A stretch of 64,000 bases of DNA from Brevibacterium permense (GTDB taxonomy: Bacteria; Actinomycetota; Actinomycetes; Actinomycetales; Brevibacteriaceae). Made by a program: the position numbers and the translations under genes. Shown here in pieces: positions 34,549-43,529 of the stretch. The stretch lies in assembly GCF_025506275.1 (NCBI RefSeq), contig NZ_QYCP01000096.1, positions 1 through 64,000 on the forward strand. Reading direction: 5' to 3'. The notes beneath the pieces were generated by a model. It was not told the origin of the DNA, did no database searches, and saw only the letters and a list, made by a program, of their open reading frames with translations. Each line of letters opens with the position of its first letter. Within the stretch, counting starts at the first letter, position 1.

Positions 34549-35287
34549 GCGGGAAGAACGGGGAGTCGGGGTCGATGACATCGGCATGGTTCGCACCTGG
34601 CAGCTCGGTCCGGGCGGCGGGGAAGACACGGGAGAATTCGACGTTGACGGTGGCATCGGCATCCCCGTGGATCGAATGCACGTCGACGCGTGCCGGGATG
34701 AGGGCGGCCCGAGATCGCGGATCGTGGCGCAGGTAGGCTTCCAGATCGTCGTCTGGCCGTACGCCCATATAGTCGAGGACAGCTCCATCGCCGAGGCTGC
34801 CCTCGACTTCCCGCAGCAGATCGGTCACCGGTGCCAGAGGACGCAGACGGATCCGCGGTCCCTCGTCGGGCAGGTGCGAAGCCCAGGCGAGGACGAGGCA
34901 GCCACCGGCCGAATGGCCCGAGACGATGAGATTGTCCCGCGCTCGTTCGCTCACACCCCAGCGCGGCAGTTCGGCGCACACCGATTCGATGGCCGCGGTG
35001 ACATCGTCGAGCAGGAGCGGCTGCCCGCCGAGGCGTCGATACTCGACGGAGGCGACGAGCACTCCCGACTCGGCCAGCTCCCGAGCCAACGGTCGGGCAT
35101 GGGACAGATCGGTGCGGGGTCGGAAGTAGCCTCCGTGGACGAAGACTACAGTCGCCGAGGCGGTCGCCGGGTCACCATAGACCTCGACGAACTGCTCGGG
35201 GGAGTCCCCGTAGGCGTGTCGGAAGGACGGAGCCATGGTGGTCCCGGCGGCGGAGAGTTCGGGAATGCGCACGGACTCGACGTTCAT
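34523..35287 (-). CDS. alpha/beta hydrolase, probable kynurenine formamidase
   Basis: This is a 254-aa alpha/beta-hydrolase. The oxyanion motif is HGGYF, the nucleophile elbow is GHSAGG, the Asp is in HGDADATV and the catalytic His is in GANHADV. This HGGxW-like/GHSAGG pattern is that of arylformamidases of the KynB-like hydrolase group. Convergence with kynA makes hydrolysis of N-formylkynurenine the best guess. Other esterase roles remain possible. The start overlaps the SGNH gene stop by 4 nt (ATGA), so it is the second gene of that operon. Confidence 0.85.
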   Translation of the reverse strand: MNVESVRIPELSAAGTTMAPSFRHAYGDSPEQFVEVYGDPATASATVVFVHGGYFRPRTDLSHARPLARELAESGVLVASVEYRRLGGQPLLLDDVTAAIESVCAELPRWGVSERARDNLIVSGHSAGGCLVLAWASHLPDEGPRIRLRPLAPVTDLLREVEGSLGDGAVLDYMGVRPDDDLEAYLRHDPRSRAALIPARVDVHSIHGDADATVNVEFSRVFPAARTELPGANHADVIDPDSPFFPQVRNLLLG

Positions 35288-36222
35288 CCTTCGGAACCCC
35301 GAGGTGCGTTCACCCCACCGGCTTCACCTGCGTGAGCTTCGCCCGAGCCGGTCCGGTCCGCAGCGCCCGTTTCGCCGGCGGCGCCTGTCTGACCGTTCTC
35401 CCTGGCACGGTCGACCTCGCGCGAGCGTTCGACGAGGTCGCGGACGCGGGTGAGCTCCGCCAGCTTCGGGTCCAAGGTGTCACCGGAGGACTGCCCGCGC
35501 AGACGGCGACCGACCCACGGGGCCAGGTACTCCCGGGCCCAGCGCGACTCCTCGCTCATCACCTCGCGGATCGCCCGCGTCGGACGGGCGGGAACGCCGA
35601 AGCCCTTGACCGGCAGGGAGCGGCCGCTCTCCAAGGTCGCCAGAGCCTGCTCGGCGACGAGATGGTGGCCCTTCGTCGACAGGTGGATGCGATCGTCGGC
35701 CCACATCTCCGCGGCGTAGAGCGAACGCAGCCCCCACAGGTCGACCATGTGGCAGCCGTGCCGCTGCGCGATCGACCACAGATGGGCGTTGTAGATTCCC
35801 ACTCGAGGACGGACCGCGCGGATGAGCGGGGTGCTGAACTCGGTATCGAAGCCATTGCACATGAGCACCTCGATGCCGGCCTCACGCATGGCGATGACAG
35901 CTCGTTCGAACTTCGCGGCCAGGGCATCGATATCGGCCTTCGGGCGCAGGCAGTCATTGCCTCCGGCGCACAGGCTCACGAGGTCCGGCTTCATCTCGAT
36001 CACCTGCGGTACTTGGTCGTCGACGATGCGGTCGAGCAGCCGACCTCGGATGGCCAGATTGGCATAGGACAGGTCCGGGCTGCCCACCGACGACTCGGTG
36101 AGCATGAGCGCGAGCCGGTCCGTCCAGCCGCGGTACCGATCCTCGACCCGTGGGTCGAGATCCATCAGACCCTCACTGAACGAGTCTCCGATTGCGACGT
36201 ATGAGGTGATCGGCTCAAGCAT
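35284..36222 (-). CDS. SGNH/GDSL hydrolase
   Basis: This is a 312-aa esterase/lipase-like protein. Block I GDSFSEG carries the catalytic Ser, followed by a Gly in ANLAIRGR, block III GGNDCLRP (Asn), and block V with Asp and His in DRIHLSTKGHH. There is no signal peptide. The last 80 residues form a basic then Gly/Ala-rich tail (ENGQTGAAGETGAADRTGSG). ATG 36222 follows aaggatccctg. It is coupled to the downstream formamidase-like gene. Substrate unknown. Confidence 0.92.
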   Translation of the reverse strand: MLEPITSYVAIGDSFSEGLMDLDPRVEDRYRGWTDRLALMLTESSVGSPDLSYANLAIRGRLLDRIVDDQVPQVIEMKPDLVSLCAGGNDCLRPKADIDALAAKFERAVIAMREAGIEVLMCNGFDTEFSTPLIRAVRPRVGIYNAHLWSIAQRHGCHMVDLWGLRSLYAAEMWADDRIHLSTKGHHLVAEQALATLESGRSLPVKGFGVPARPTRAIREVMSEESRWAREYLAPWVGRRLRGQSSGDTLDPKLAELTRVRDLVERSREVDRARENGQTGAAGETGAADRTGSGEAHAGEAGGVNAPRGSEG

Positions 36223-36297
36223 CAGGGATCCTTCTCTCTTCGTGCGATTCATCCAGACTATACGCCGGACCCGACGCGGACCCATCCGCCCCCAGAA

Positions 36298-36353
36298 CTA
36301 CCTGACGACGGCTCAGCAACCTCGCGCGAGGTTGCTGAGCCGCCGTCAGGTAG
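36298..36353. repeat. 56-bp palindrome family 1, copy 2
   Basis: Arms of 28 bp (36298-36325 and 36326-36353) have a single mismatch. Relative to copy 1, the inner ggccc/gggcc is ggctc/gagcc, a paired change. The right flank caatt is shared with the other copies. It lies between divergent genes, so simple terminator function does not explain this copy. Confidence 0.95.
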
Positions 36354-36504
36354 CAATTGGGAGGGAAGAGGGCGGGAACTCGCCCCGGCCGCGGCCGTGA
36401 GCCAACGCGGCGAACGGCCCCGAGGTCACCGAGTGGAATCATCGAGTGGCGTAGACTCGACACCGCAGCCAGACGTCGTCGCCGACCCCCTCGCTAGGAG
36501 CAGA

Positions 36505-37785
36505 ATGTATCGGTCAGTCCCGGTCCCCGCAGCCACAGATTTCGTCATCACGAACGCGCGGATCGTGCCCGTGGCCGATGCGTCCGGGAACCGTGCCGAG
36601 CCGATCGAATCCGGCACACTGACGGTCAGAGACGGCCGCATCACCGAGGTGGCCCCCGGTTCCGTCGACACCTCATCCCTCCCAGCGGACACCGAGGTCA
36701 TCGATGCCGGTGGACGCTGGGTCCTGCCCGGTTTCATCGAAGCCCACGGCCACCTCGGCGTGCATGAGGACGGTGAAGGCTGGTCCGGTGACGATACGAA
36801 CGAGATGACCGATCCCAACGGTGCGGGCCTGCGCGCGCTCGACAGCATCGACCCCACCGATCTCGGATTCAAGGATGCCCTGCGTGGGGGTGTCACCTCG
36901 GCGCTCATCAAACCCGGTTCCGGCAATCCCATCGGCGGTCGCACCGCCTTCCTGAAAACCTGGGGTCGAATCGTCGACGAGATGCTCGTGACACAGGAAC
37001 TGTCCGTGAAGTCCGCACTCGGCGAGAACCCGAAACGTGTCTACGGGGAGAAGAAGGTCACCCCATCGACGAGGATGGGCACCGTCAAGATCATCCGCGA
37101 CGCCTTCGTCGAAGCGCGGAACTACCAGGCCAAACGTGCGCAAGCCGAAGCCGACGGCACCCCGTTTGACCGCGACCTGGTCAAGGAGACCCTGGCCGAC
37201 GTCCTCGACGGGAAACTCGCATGGGACCAGCACTGCCACCGCGCCGACGATATCGCCACCGCCATCCGCCTGTCCGAGGAATTCGGCTACCGCCTCGTCA
37301 TCAACCACGGGACCGAAGGCCATAAGATCGCCGACTTCATCGCCGCCAAGGGCATCGACGTCATCCTCGGCCCCCTGATGACCTCCCGGTCGAAGGTCGA
37401 ACTGCGCGACCGCACCCTGGCCACCGCGGCCTCCCTCGCCGAGGCAGGAGTGCGCATCGCGCTGACCACCGACCATCCGGTCATCCCGATCAACTTCCTC
37501 GTCCATGAAGCCTCCCTGGCCGTGAAGGAAGGACTCGACCCGGTCGTCGCGATCGAAGCGCTGACGATCAACCCGGCCGCGATCTTCGGCCTCGACGACC
37601 GCCTCGGTTCCTTGGCCGTGGGCCGCGATGCCGATATCGTCATCTGGTCCGGCGATCCGCTCGATCTGAACTCCCGCGCCGAGACCGTCTTCGTCTCCGG
37701 CCGTCGCGTCTTCGACTATGACGCCGCATCAGGAACCGCGCACATCGCCGACCCGCTCGGCCCGACACTCATCAGCGAGCCGTGA
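36505..37785 (+). CDS. amidohydrolase (imidazolonepropionase-like)
   Basis: This is a 426-aa metal-dependent hydrolase of the amidohydrolase superfamily. The first metal motif in this branch reads GFIEAHGHLGV. Later come DQHCHRADDIATAIRL, LVINHGTEGHK with metal His, and ALTTDHPVIP with the final Asp. The C-terminal beta-sandwich part has GSLAVGRDADIVIWSGDPLD. The second His of the usual HxH is His after Gly (HGH). The SD taggagcag precedes ATG 36505. It overlaps the ThrE-type gene (GTGA). Substrate unknown; peptide or imidazole-type substrates are typical. Confidence 0.9.
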   Translation: MYRSVPVPAATDFVITNARIVPVADASGNRAEPIESGTLTVRDGRITEVAPGSVDTSSLPADTEVIDAGGRWVLPGFIEAHGHLGVHEDGEGWSGDDTNEMTDPNGAGLRALDSIDPTDLGFKDALRGGVTSALIKPGSGNPIGGRTAFLKTWGRIVDEMLVTQELSVKSALGENPKRVYGEKKVTPSTRMGTVKIIRDAFVEARNYQAKRAQAEADGTPFDRDLVKETLADVLDGKLAWDQHCHRADDIATAIRLSEEFGYRLVINHGTEGHKIADFIAAKGIDVILGPLMTSRSKVELRDRTLATAASLAEAGVRIALTTDHPVIPINFLVHEASLAVKEGLDPVVAIEALTINPAAIFGLDDRLGSLAVGRDADIVIWSGDPLDLNSRAETVFVSGRRVFDYDAASGTAHIADPLGPTLISEP

Positions 37786-39689
37786 GCGACAGAGAACTCG
37801 AAGACGCCACCACCTCCGAGGTTCGGGTCGAGGATCCGGCCGAGCCGGGCCCTGTCCGCGGTTCGTCCCCGGCACCGGTAGAAGGCGGCAACCCGGAGGC
37901 CGGCTCCCAGGCCCTGCGCGAACTGCTCGAGCGCACCCGCCTGCAGCGCTTGGCCGAACTGCGGGAATCCTCACCGGGGCCCCAGCCCGAAGACATCGCG
38001 AAGGCCGCGGCAGCGAAGGCAGCGAAACCCGGACGCAGCGGCGGTCGGTCGAAGCCTCGCACCGACCACCTCGGTGCGTCTCAGCGCATCGCGCAGAAGG
38101 TCGCCCGGCGCACCGTCGGCAAACTCGTCTCCGGTACGACGGAGAATACGCAGCCGGTGCCGATCGTCACCGCGCTCAAAGGCACTCCGTACCAGGCGCC
38201 GGTGCAGGCGACCGAGCCGAGCGAGGACGAGGCGAGGATGGTCCTCGACCTCGCCGCCGATATCGCGGCGATGATGATGCGTGCCGGTGCCGGCACCAGT
38301 GACGTCGAAGTCTCCGTCATCGCCGCGTGCACCGCCTGCGGTCTGGCCACCGTCGAGGTCGACCTGACCTCGAACACCCTCGTCGTCCACTATTCGACCT
38401 CCGACGGTCGTCTGATGACGGTGATGCGGGTCAACCGCAGCGAATCCACGCACTTCGCGAAGCTCGCCTCCGTACACAAACTCGTCAGCGATCTCGTCGA
38501 CGGGCGCTTGGAGTTCCAGGAGGCACGCAGCCGTCTCGACGCGATACGCACGCAGCGGCGGCCGTTTCCCGAATGGTTCGTCATCGGCGCCTGGGGCTTC
38601 ATGGTCGGTGCCCTCGTCCTGCTGCTCGGGGGCGGACCGGTTGCGATTCCCCTGGGCATCACGATGGCGATCGTCGTGTTCCAGTTCGGCAAGCTGCTCG
38701 GACGCACCCACCTGCCGTCGTTCTTCATCACGGCTCTGCAGGCGGCCTCGGCGACGCTCATCGCCACCATCGCCGGTGACATCGGCATCATCGCCTCACC
38801 GCAGTACCTCGTGGCTGCCGGAATCGTTCTGCTGCTGCCGACACAGTCGCTGTATTCGGCGGTTCAGGATGCGCTGACGAATTTCCCGCTGACCGCTGCC
38901 GGGCGGGTGGTCGGGGTGTTCATGACACTGGCCGGCATTGTGTCCGGAATCGCCTTGGGCATCGTGTGCGGGCAGGCGATCGGACTCAGTCATATTGAAG
39001 TGCTCGTCCCGAAGACGAGTCCGCATGTGGTCACAGCGATCCTGTCGATGGTTGCGGCGGCCGTGGTGTCGATGGCCGGTGCCGTGGCGATGTCGGCCAG
39101 GCGCCGGTTCATCCTGCCGGCTGCGCTGGTCGGACTGGCTTCGCACATCACGATGATGACGCTGACCCTGCTGCACGTCGACAATGTGCTCGCCAGCCTG
39201 TTGGCAGCCACGGTCACGGGATTCCTGTCGCGGCCCTTGGCGCTGCGGCTGGGCGCGCCGGCCATCGTGCTCATGATTCCCGGCATCTACACCCTGCTCC
39301 AGGGTCTGTCGATCTTCACCGCCGTCTATCAGATCGCCTCGGACTCGGAGAACGTGGCCTTCGCTGTGGGACTGTCCTCATTGTTCACAGCGATCCTTGC
39401 GAACGCGGCGCTCGCTGTCGGCGCTGTGCTCGGCAGCTATCTGGCGCTGCCGTTGAAGAACCTCAAGAGTCAGAGCTCGGCTGAGGAGAAGGTCGAAGAG
39501 GTGCGCAGCGGCGAGACCTCGACCTCTGTCATCGACTCGGTGCAGACCGGCGGTGCGAAGACCCAGTCGAGCGGGTCTGCAGGTTCGAAGACCCAGTCAG
39601 GCGAGGCCGGGGGAGAGAAGGCTCAGCCGAGTGGCGGCGGAGAAGCGGACGCCTCAGACGAGACCGAAACCGGTCCGATACAGATCTGA
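37782..39689 (+). CDS. threonine/serine exporter family protein (ThrE-like)
   Basis: This is a 635-aa protein. A Pro/Glu-rich cytoplasmic N-terminus (1-150) leads to the ThrE/DUF1212 domain: LAADIAAMMMRAGAGTSDVE, then MTVMRVNRSESTHFAKL, then about ten membrane helices. The second half is the DUF3815-like part with GAPAIVLMIPGIYTLLQGLS. The C-terminal 80 residues are a Ser/Gly/Glu-rich tail. Corynebacterium ThrE exports threonine and serine. The GTG start overlaps the amidohydrolase stop, so the two may act on one metabolite (release, then export of an amino acid); that link is inference. Confidence 0.92.
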   Translation: MSDRELEDATTSEVRVEDPAEPGPVRGSSPAPVEGGNPEAGSQALRELLERTRLQRLAELRESSPGPQPEDIAKAAAAKAAKPGRSGGRSKPRTDHLGASQRIAQKVARRTVGKLVSGTTENTQPVPIVTALKGTPYQAPVQATEPSEDEARMVLDLAADIAAMMMRAGAGTSDVEVSVIAACTACGLATVEVDLTSNTLVVHYSTSDGRLMTVMRVNRSESTHFAKLASVHKLVSDLVDGRLEFQEARSRLDAIRTQRRPFPEWFVIGAWGFMVGALVLLLGGGPVAIPLGITMAIVVFQFGKLLGRTHLPSFFITALQAASATLIATIAGDIGIIASPQYLVAAGIVLLLPTQSLYSAVQDALTNFPLTAAGRVVGVFMTLAGIVSGIALGIVCGQAIGLSHIEVLVPKTSPHVVTAILSMVAAAVVSMAGAVAMSARRRFILPAALVGLASHITMMTLTLLHVDNVLASLLAATVTGFLSRPLALRLGAPAIVLMIPGIYTLLQGLSIFTAVYQIASDSENVAFAVGLSSLFTAILANAALAVGAVLGSYLALPLKNLKSQSSAEEKVEEVRSGETSTSVIDSVQTGGAKTQSSGSAGSKTQSGEAGGEKAQPSGGGEADASDETETGPIQI

Positions 39690-39715
39690 TCCGGATTCAG
39701 ATCGGACGCGGGCCC

Positions 39716-39781
39716 AGCTCTGATTCGGGCTCACCTTTGATCCGGGCTAAGCTCTGATTCGGGCTCAGACCTGATCCGGCA
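39716..39781. repeat. tandem repeat at 3' end of uracil-DNA glycosylase gene
   Basis: Two units of about 33 bp begin agctctgattcgggctca (39716 and 39750). The second unit contains the stop and last codons of the minus-strand glycosylase gene. This resembles the repeat at 34469. Confidence 0.7.
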
Positions 39782-40466
39782 GTGCCCAATCGATCGGGTC
39801 GATGCCCTTCTGGGCGAGCAATTCATTCGTGCGCGAGAACGGTCGGGAACCGAAGAATCCCCGCCGTGCTGACAGAGGTGAGGGATGCGCGGATTCGATG
39901 ATGGCCACCTCGGCGGTTCCTGATGTCAGCAAGGGAGCGAGGTTCCGGGCGTCGCGGCCCCAGAGGATCGCGACAAGCGGCTGATCGCGTTCGGTCAGCG
40001 CGGTGATCGCCCGTTCCGTGATCTCCTCCCAGCCTTTGCCGCGGTGGGATGCGGGTTCGCCGGGGGAGACGGTGAGGGCGCGGTTGAGCAGCATGACTCC
40101 CTGGCGTGACCAGGCGCGCAGGTCCCCGTGCGCGGCCGGCGGAATCCCGAGGTCGGACTCGAGCTCCTTATAGATGTTGCCCAGCGACCGCGGCAGGGGG
40201 CGGACATCGGGGTCGACTGCGAATGACAGGCCGATGGCGTGGCCGGGCGTGGGATAGGGGTCCTGGCCGACGATGAGGACCTTCACCGCAGACAGAGGCT
40301 CGGCGAAGGCGCGGAAGACGAAGTCCCCGGAGGGCAGGTACGCGCGGCCGGCGGCGTTCTCTTCACGGAGGAAGTCGCCCATCGAGTGGATGCGCTCCTC
40401 GACTCCGGCCAGGGCGTTCGCCCAATCGGGGGACATGATCTCGGTCAGCGGAGGCGTCGACGTCAT
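39765..40466 (-). CDS. ung: uracil-DNA glycosylase, family 1
   Basis: This is a 233-aa enzyme that removes uracil from DNA for base-excision repair. The catalytic water-activating motif is [17 protein letters not shown]. The uracil-binding [11 protein letters not shown] and the minor-groove loop [21 protein letters not shown] are intact. ATG 40466 (MTSTPPL) has TACACT 13 nt upstream. The much longer upstream frame runs through the palindromic repeat and is rejected. It is convergent with the ThrE-type gene. Confidence 0.96.
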   Translation of the reverse strand: MTSTPPLTEIMSPDWANALAGVEERIHSMGDFLREENAAGRAYLPSGDFVFRAFAEPLSAVKVLIVGQDPYPTPGHAIGLSFAVDPDVRPLPRSLGNIYKELESDLGIPPAAHGDLRAWSRQGVMLLNRALTVSPGEPASHRGKGWEEITERAITALTERDQPLVAILWGRDARNLAPLLTSGTAEVAIIESAHPSPLSARRGFFGSRPFSRTNELLAQKGIDPIDWALPDQV

Positions 40467-40473
40467 GGGCACG

Positions 40474-40479
40474 AGTGTA
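40474..40479 (-). promoter_or_regulatory. -10 box (TACACT) of ung, leaderless spacing
   Basis: On the minus strand TACACT begins 13 nt before ATG 40466, with no ribosome-binding site between. Confidence 0.5.
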
Positions 40480-40604
40480 GCGATGACCAGCTGCCGTAGT
40501 CGTCTAGGGACGGTGGTGTCAGCTGCCAAGTAATGGGCGGAGCAGAAACGGCGGTGCTGTCGCCAGCGGAGGGGATGCGGGGGCGGGAAGCCACCACGGA
40601 CATG

Positions 40605-40661
40605 ATTGTTGGATCGATCCACAGTGGTTTGGGCGATATCACCGTGGATCGACCCAATAAT
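40605..40661. repeat. palindromic element family 2, intergenic copy
   Basis: The 22-bp arms 40605-40626 and 40640-40661 (core ggatcgatccac / gtggatcgaccc) flank a 13-nt loop. This is closely related to the element translated within ispD at 3603-3662. Confidence 0.85.
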
Positions 40662-40933
40662 CCGCCATCCACCGCGCAGACGAGGGAAGGACGAGCGTTG
40701 CGAACCTCGGCACCACCTCGGCGACGGAGGACGATAACGTCGGCACCACTTCGAGGGAGATGTGAGCGATGTGAATCCGGGCACCGCCTCGGCGAGGGTG
40801 GGAATCGACCTGCGTGCATGTGCACGGAGCGCAGATCGGGTGTGCGCGATCGCCTATCGAACCGGTGTATTGCCGTTCAGCGCCACGCGTTATGCTCGGC
40901 CTAAGGAGTTCATCGTTGAACGAAAGGACCGAA

Positions 40934-42400
40934 ATGTCGGAATTCCCAGAGGCTAAGAACTGGAAGATGCTCATCGGCGGAGAATGGGTCGATGCCGCTG
41001 ACGGCGACACCACCGATGTCATCACCCCGATCGACCGCAACGTCGTCATCGCCAAGGTGCCCAATGGCAAAAAGGCCGATGCCGACCGCGCCGTCCAGGC
41101 CGCACGGAAGGCCTTCCCGGAATGGGCGGCCCTGCCGTTCAAGGAACGCCAGAAGAAGCTTCTGGCCTGCGCCGATGCGCTCGAAGCCGCTTCGGAAGAG
41201 CTCGCTCAGCTGACCGCGATCGACACCGGAAACGCGATCCGCACCCAGGCCCGCCCGGAGACGATCACGCTGGCCGACCTGTTCCGCTACATGGGCGGCG
41301 TCGCCGGTGAGGTCAAGGGCAACACCCTGCCCGCCGGAGACAAGCAGCTCCAGTACACCAAGCGCGTGCCCCTGGGTGTCGTCGCCGGCATCCTGCCGTG
41401 GAACTCGCCGCTGATGATCGCCGCCTTCAAGACCCCAGCTGCGATCGCCGCCGGCAACACGATCGTCCTCAAATGCGCCGAGGATGCACCGCTGACCATC
41501 CTCAAGATGGCCGAGATCATCGCCGACATCCTGCCAGCCGGTGTGCTCAACGTCGTCACCGGCAAGGGCTCGGTCATCGGTGAGGCCCTCAACGTCCACC
41601 CCGACGTCGACAAGGTCTCGTTCACCGGATCGACGAGCGTCGGCCGCCACGTCGCCGAGGTGGCCGGTGGCCGTCTCGCGCATTCGTCGATGGAGCTCGG
41701 CGGCAAGTCCCCGAACATCATCTTCCCGGACTCGAACGACGACGACACCCTCGAGCAGGTGCTGCTGTCGACCCGCTTCGCCCGCCAGGGCCAGTCGTGC
41801 ACCATGGGGTCGCGTCTGTTCCTCCACGAGGATATCTACGACGATTTCCTGTCCAAGCTCGTCGATGCGGTGTCGAAGATGAAGGTCGGCGACCCCCGCG
41901 ATGAGTCCACCGACATCGGCTGCATCATCAACCAGAAGCAGTACGACCAGGTCGCCAGCTACATCGAGCTCGGCAAGTCGATGGACGGTGTGGAGATCGC
42001 CTACGACGGCTCGGATTCTCTTGAAGTCGGCGAACCCGGCTTCTACCACGCGCCCGTGATCTTCTCGAAGGCGAAGAACGACTGGCAGACCAGCCGTGAA
42101 GAGATCTTCGGCCCCGTCCTCTCGGTCATCCCGTGGAAGGACATCGACGAGGTCATCGACATGGCCAACGACTCCGACTTCGGACTCGCGGCCTTCGTAT
42201 TCACCAAGGACGTCGACGCGGCCCTGACCATGGCCAACCGGATCGAATCCGGCTGGGTCCAGGTCAACCAGGGCGGCGGCCAGCTGGCCGGTCAGTCGTA
42301 CGGCGGCATGAAGACCTCCGGCTTCGGTCGGGAGGCATCGTTGGAAGGCATGCTCGAAGGATTCACCCAGATCAAGCAGGTCAACATCCGCATCCGCTGA
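40934..42400 (+). CDS. NAD(P)-dependent aldehyde dehydrogenase
   Basis: This is a 488-aa ALDH-superfamily enzyme. The Asn motif is in GILPWNSPLM, the cofactor loop is FTGSTSVGRHV, the general base Glu is in SMELGGKSPNIIF and the catalytic Cys is in RQGQSCTMGSR. The C-terminal EEIFGPVLSVIPW and NQGGGQLAGQSYGGMKTSGFGRE are typical of benzaldehyde/vanillin or betaine-aldehyde-type members. ATG 40934 follows cgaaaggaccgaa. It is monocistronic. The aldehyde substrate is not evident. Confidence 0.95.
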   Translation: MSEFPEAKNWKMLIGGEWVDAADGDTTDVITPIDRNVVIAKVPNGKKADADRAVQAARKAFPEWAALPFKERQKKLLACADALEAASEELAQLTAIDTGNAIRTQARPETITLADLFRYMGGVAGEVKGNTLPAGDKQLQYTKRVPLGVVAGILPWNSPLMIAAFKTPAAIAAGNTIVLKCAEDAPLTILKMAEIIADILPAGVLNVVTGKGSVIGEALNVHPDVDKVSFTGSTSVGRHVAEVAGGRLAHSSMELGGKSPNIIFPDSNDDDTLEQVLLSTRFARQGQSCTMGSRLFLHEDIYDDFLSKLVDAVSKMKVGDPRDESTDIGCIINQKQYDQVASYIELGKSMDGVEIAYDGSDSLEVGEPGFYHAPVIFSKAKNDWQTSREEIFGPVLSVIPWKDIDEVIDMANDSDFGLAAFVFTKDVDAALTMANRIESGWVQVNQGGGQLAGQSYGGMKTSGFGREASLEGMLEGFTQIKQVNIRIR

Positions 42401-42696
42401 TCCGATCCCGCCGAGGCGGGTCTGCCCGCGCGGTCGAATGTGGGGTCGATCCGATCCTCGTGATCGGGTCACCCGGTTCGCCGAGGCGGCCCCGCCTCGG
42501 CGAAGGTCGTTCCCTTCACCCCGTCGACACGGTCGCCGATCTGGTGCCGTGCGGCGGGGTGATGCGGTTGGCTGGGGACTGACCTGGGCCGTTCGGGGAC
42601 CGACCTCACATCCGCGGCGGCGCGCCGGAAATTTCGGTACCGGCATTCGGGCGATAATATAGAAGCACAGACATCTCTCGAAGGAGCACAACCTCT
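42401..42696. other. intergenic region with nested palindrome
   Basis: No gene is seen. Positions 42477-42504 form a palindrome made of two opposed copies of CCGCCTCGGCGA, able to act as a terminator for the dehydrogenase, though without a T-run. The promoter of the DUF3263 gene is likely near gataatat (42653-42660). Confidence 0.45.
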
Positions 42697-42963
42697 ATGC
42701 CGCCGAACGACGACACCTCAGAACTGAGCGAGCTCGAGGTGGCCGTTTTGGAGTTCGAGCGGCGGTGGTGGAAATACGGAGGCGCCAAGGACCACGCGAT
42801 CCGTGAGCGCTTCGACATGTCAGCCACCAGCTACTTCCAGATCCTCAACTCGCTTCTCGACAACCCTGCAGCTCTGGCCAGCGACCCCATGCTGGTCAAG
42901 CGCCTTCGCCGAATCCGCAGCACGCGGCAGAGCGAACGCGCCCAAGCCCGCGTCTCGAGGTAG
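42697..42963 (+). CDS. DUF3263 protein
   Basis: This is an 88-aa basic protein of the actinobacterial DUF3263 family. The conserved core is ELEVAVLEFERRWWKYGGAKDHAIRERFDMSATSYFQILN, which reads like a sigma-factor region 4-type HTH (RERFDMSATSYFQIL). Then come PMLVKRLRRIR and a basic tail. A DNA-binding role is possible. The ribosome-binding site gaaggagc precedes the ATG. It lies 2 nt upstream of the LytR_C gene, a neighbour pair conserved in many actinobacteria. Confidence 0.9.
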   Translation: MPPNDDTSELSELEVAVLEFERRWWKYGGAKDHAIRERFDMSATSYFQILNSLLDNPAALASDPMLVKRLRRIRSTRQSERAQARVSR

Positions 42964-42965
42964 AC

Positions 42966-43529
42966 ATGACCGACGAATTCGACGAGATCGAGCCCGGCCG
43001 GCGCAGCGGTGCCCATCGACAGGAGTCCGCGGCGTCGTCGAACATCGGTGCCATCTCGCTGGTCATCATCCTCGCCCTGGTCGCCGTCCTGCTGGTCGTG
43101 GCCGCCATCAACATCATCTTCTCATCGATGGGCAACCCCGAATCGAAGATCGCCGATCCTCCGGCCTCCGAATCGGCGTCGGCCGAACCCTCACCGAGTG
43201 AGAGCGAAGTCAGCGTCGCAGACGATTCGATCACCGTCGACGTGCTCAACGGCTCCGGCGTCTCGGGTGCAGCGAAGAAGTTCTCCGAGGCGGTCGAAGA
43301 GAAGGGCTGGAAGCTCGGGCAGGTCGGCAACTACTCGACGAACCTCTCTGATTCGACCGTGTACTACAACGGCGAAGAGAACGCGTCTCAGGCCAAGCTC
43401 GTCGCCAAGTCGCTGGGAGTCTCCGCCACCGAGGCCTCGTCTGACTTCGAAGCCGACATCACCGTCGTCATCTGTTCGGACATCGCCGATCGCGGACCCG
43501 AGCCCAGCGAAGGCGGGGACTCGGAGTGA
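42966..43529 (+). CDS. LytR C-terminal domain membrane protein
   Basis: This is a 187-aa protein: acidic/basic cytoplasmic N-terminus (1-26), one membrane helix (ISLVIILALVAVLLVVAAINII), a Ser/Glu/Pro spacer and an extracellular LytR_C domain. The domain begins ITVDVLNGSGVSGAAKKF and runs through VVICSDIA. The domain is found at the C-terminus of cell-wall LCP ligases and alone in proteins like this. A role in envelope maintenance is presumed. It is in an operon with the DUF3263 gene. Confidence 0.9.
   Translation: MTDEFDEIEPGRRSGAHRQESAASSNIGAISLVIILALVAVLLVVAAINIIFSSMGNPESKIADPPASESASAEPSPSESEVSVADDSITVDVLNGSGVSGAAKKFSEAVEEKGWKLGQVGNYSTNLSDSTVYYNGEENASQAKLVAKSLGVSATEASSDFEADITVVICSDIADRGPEPSEGGDSE

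Larger units (their letters stand above)
40467..40933. other. intergenic region between ung and aldehyde dehydrogenase
   Basis: 467 bases without a gene. It contains the ung promoter, the intergenic copy of palindromic family 2 (40605-40661), degenerate repeats of ggcaccRcctcggcgagg (about 40698-40797, including one exact CCGCCTCGGCGA at 40784-40795), and a probable dehydrogenase promoter with TATGCT at 40891-40896. Confidence 0.5.

Noticed and set aside
40467-40784. Upstream extension of uracil-DNA glycosylase by 106 codons
   Set aside because: The extension runs through the palindromic repeat and has no conserved content. The family start fits ATG 40466 with its own -10 box.
40910-42691. 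593-codon minus-strand frame opposite the aldehyde dehydrogenase
   Set aside because: Antisense shadow; all ALDH active-site motifs are on the plus strand.
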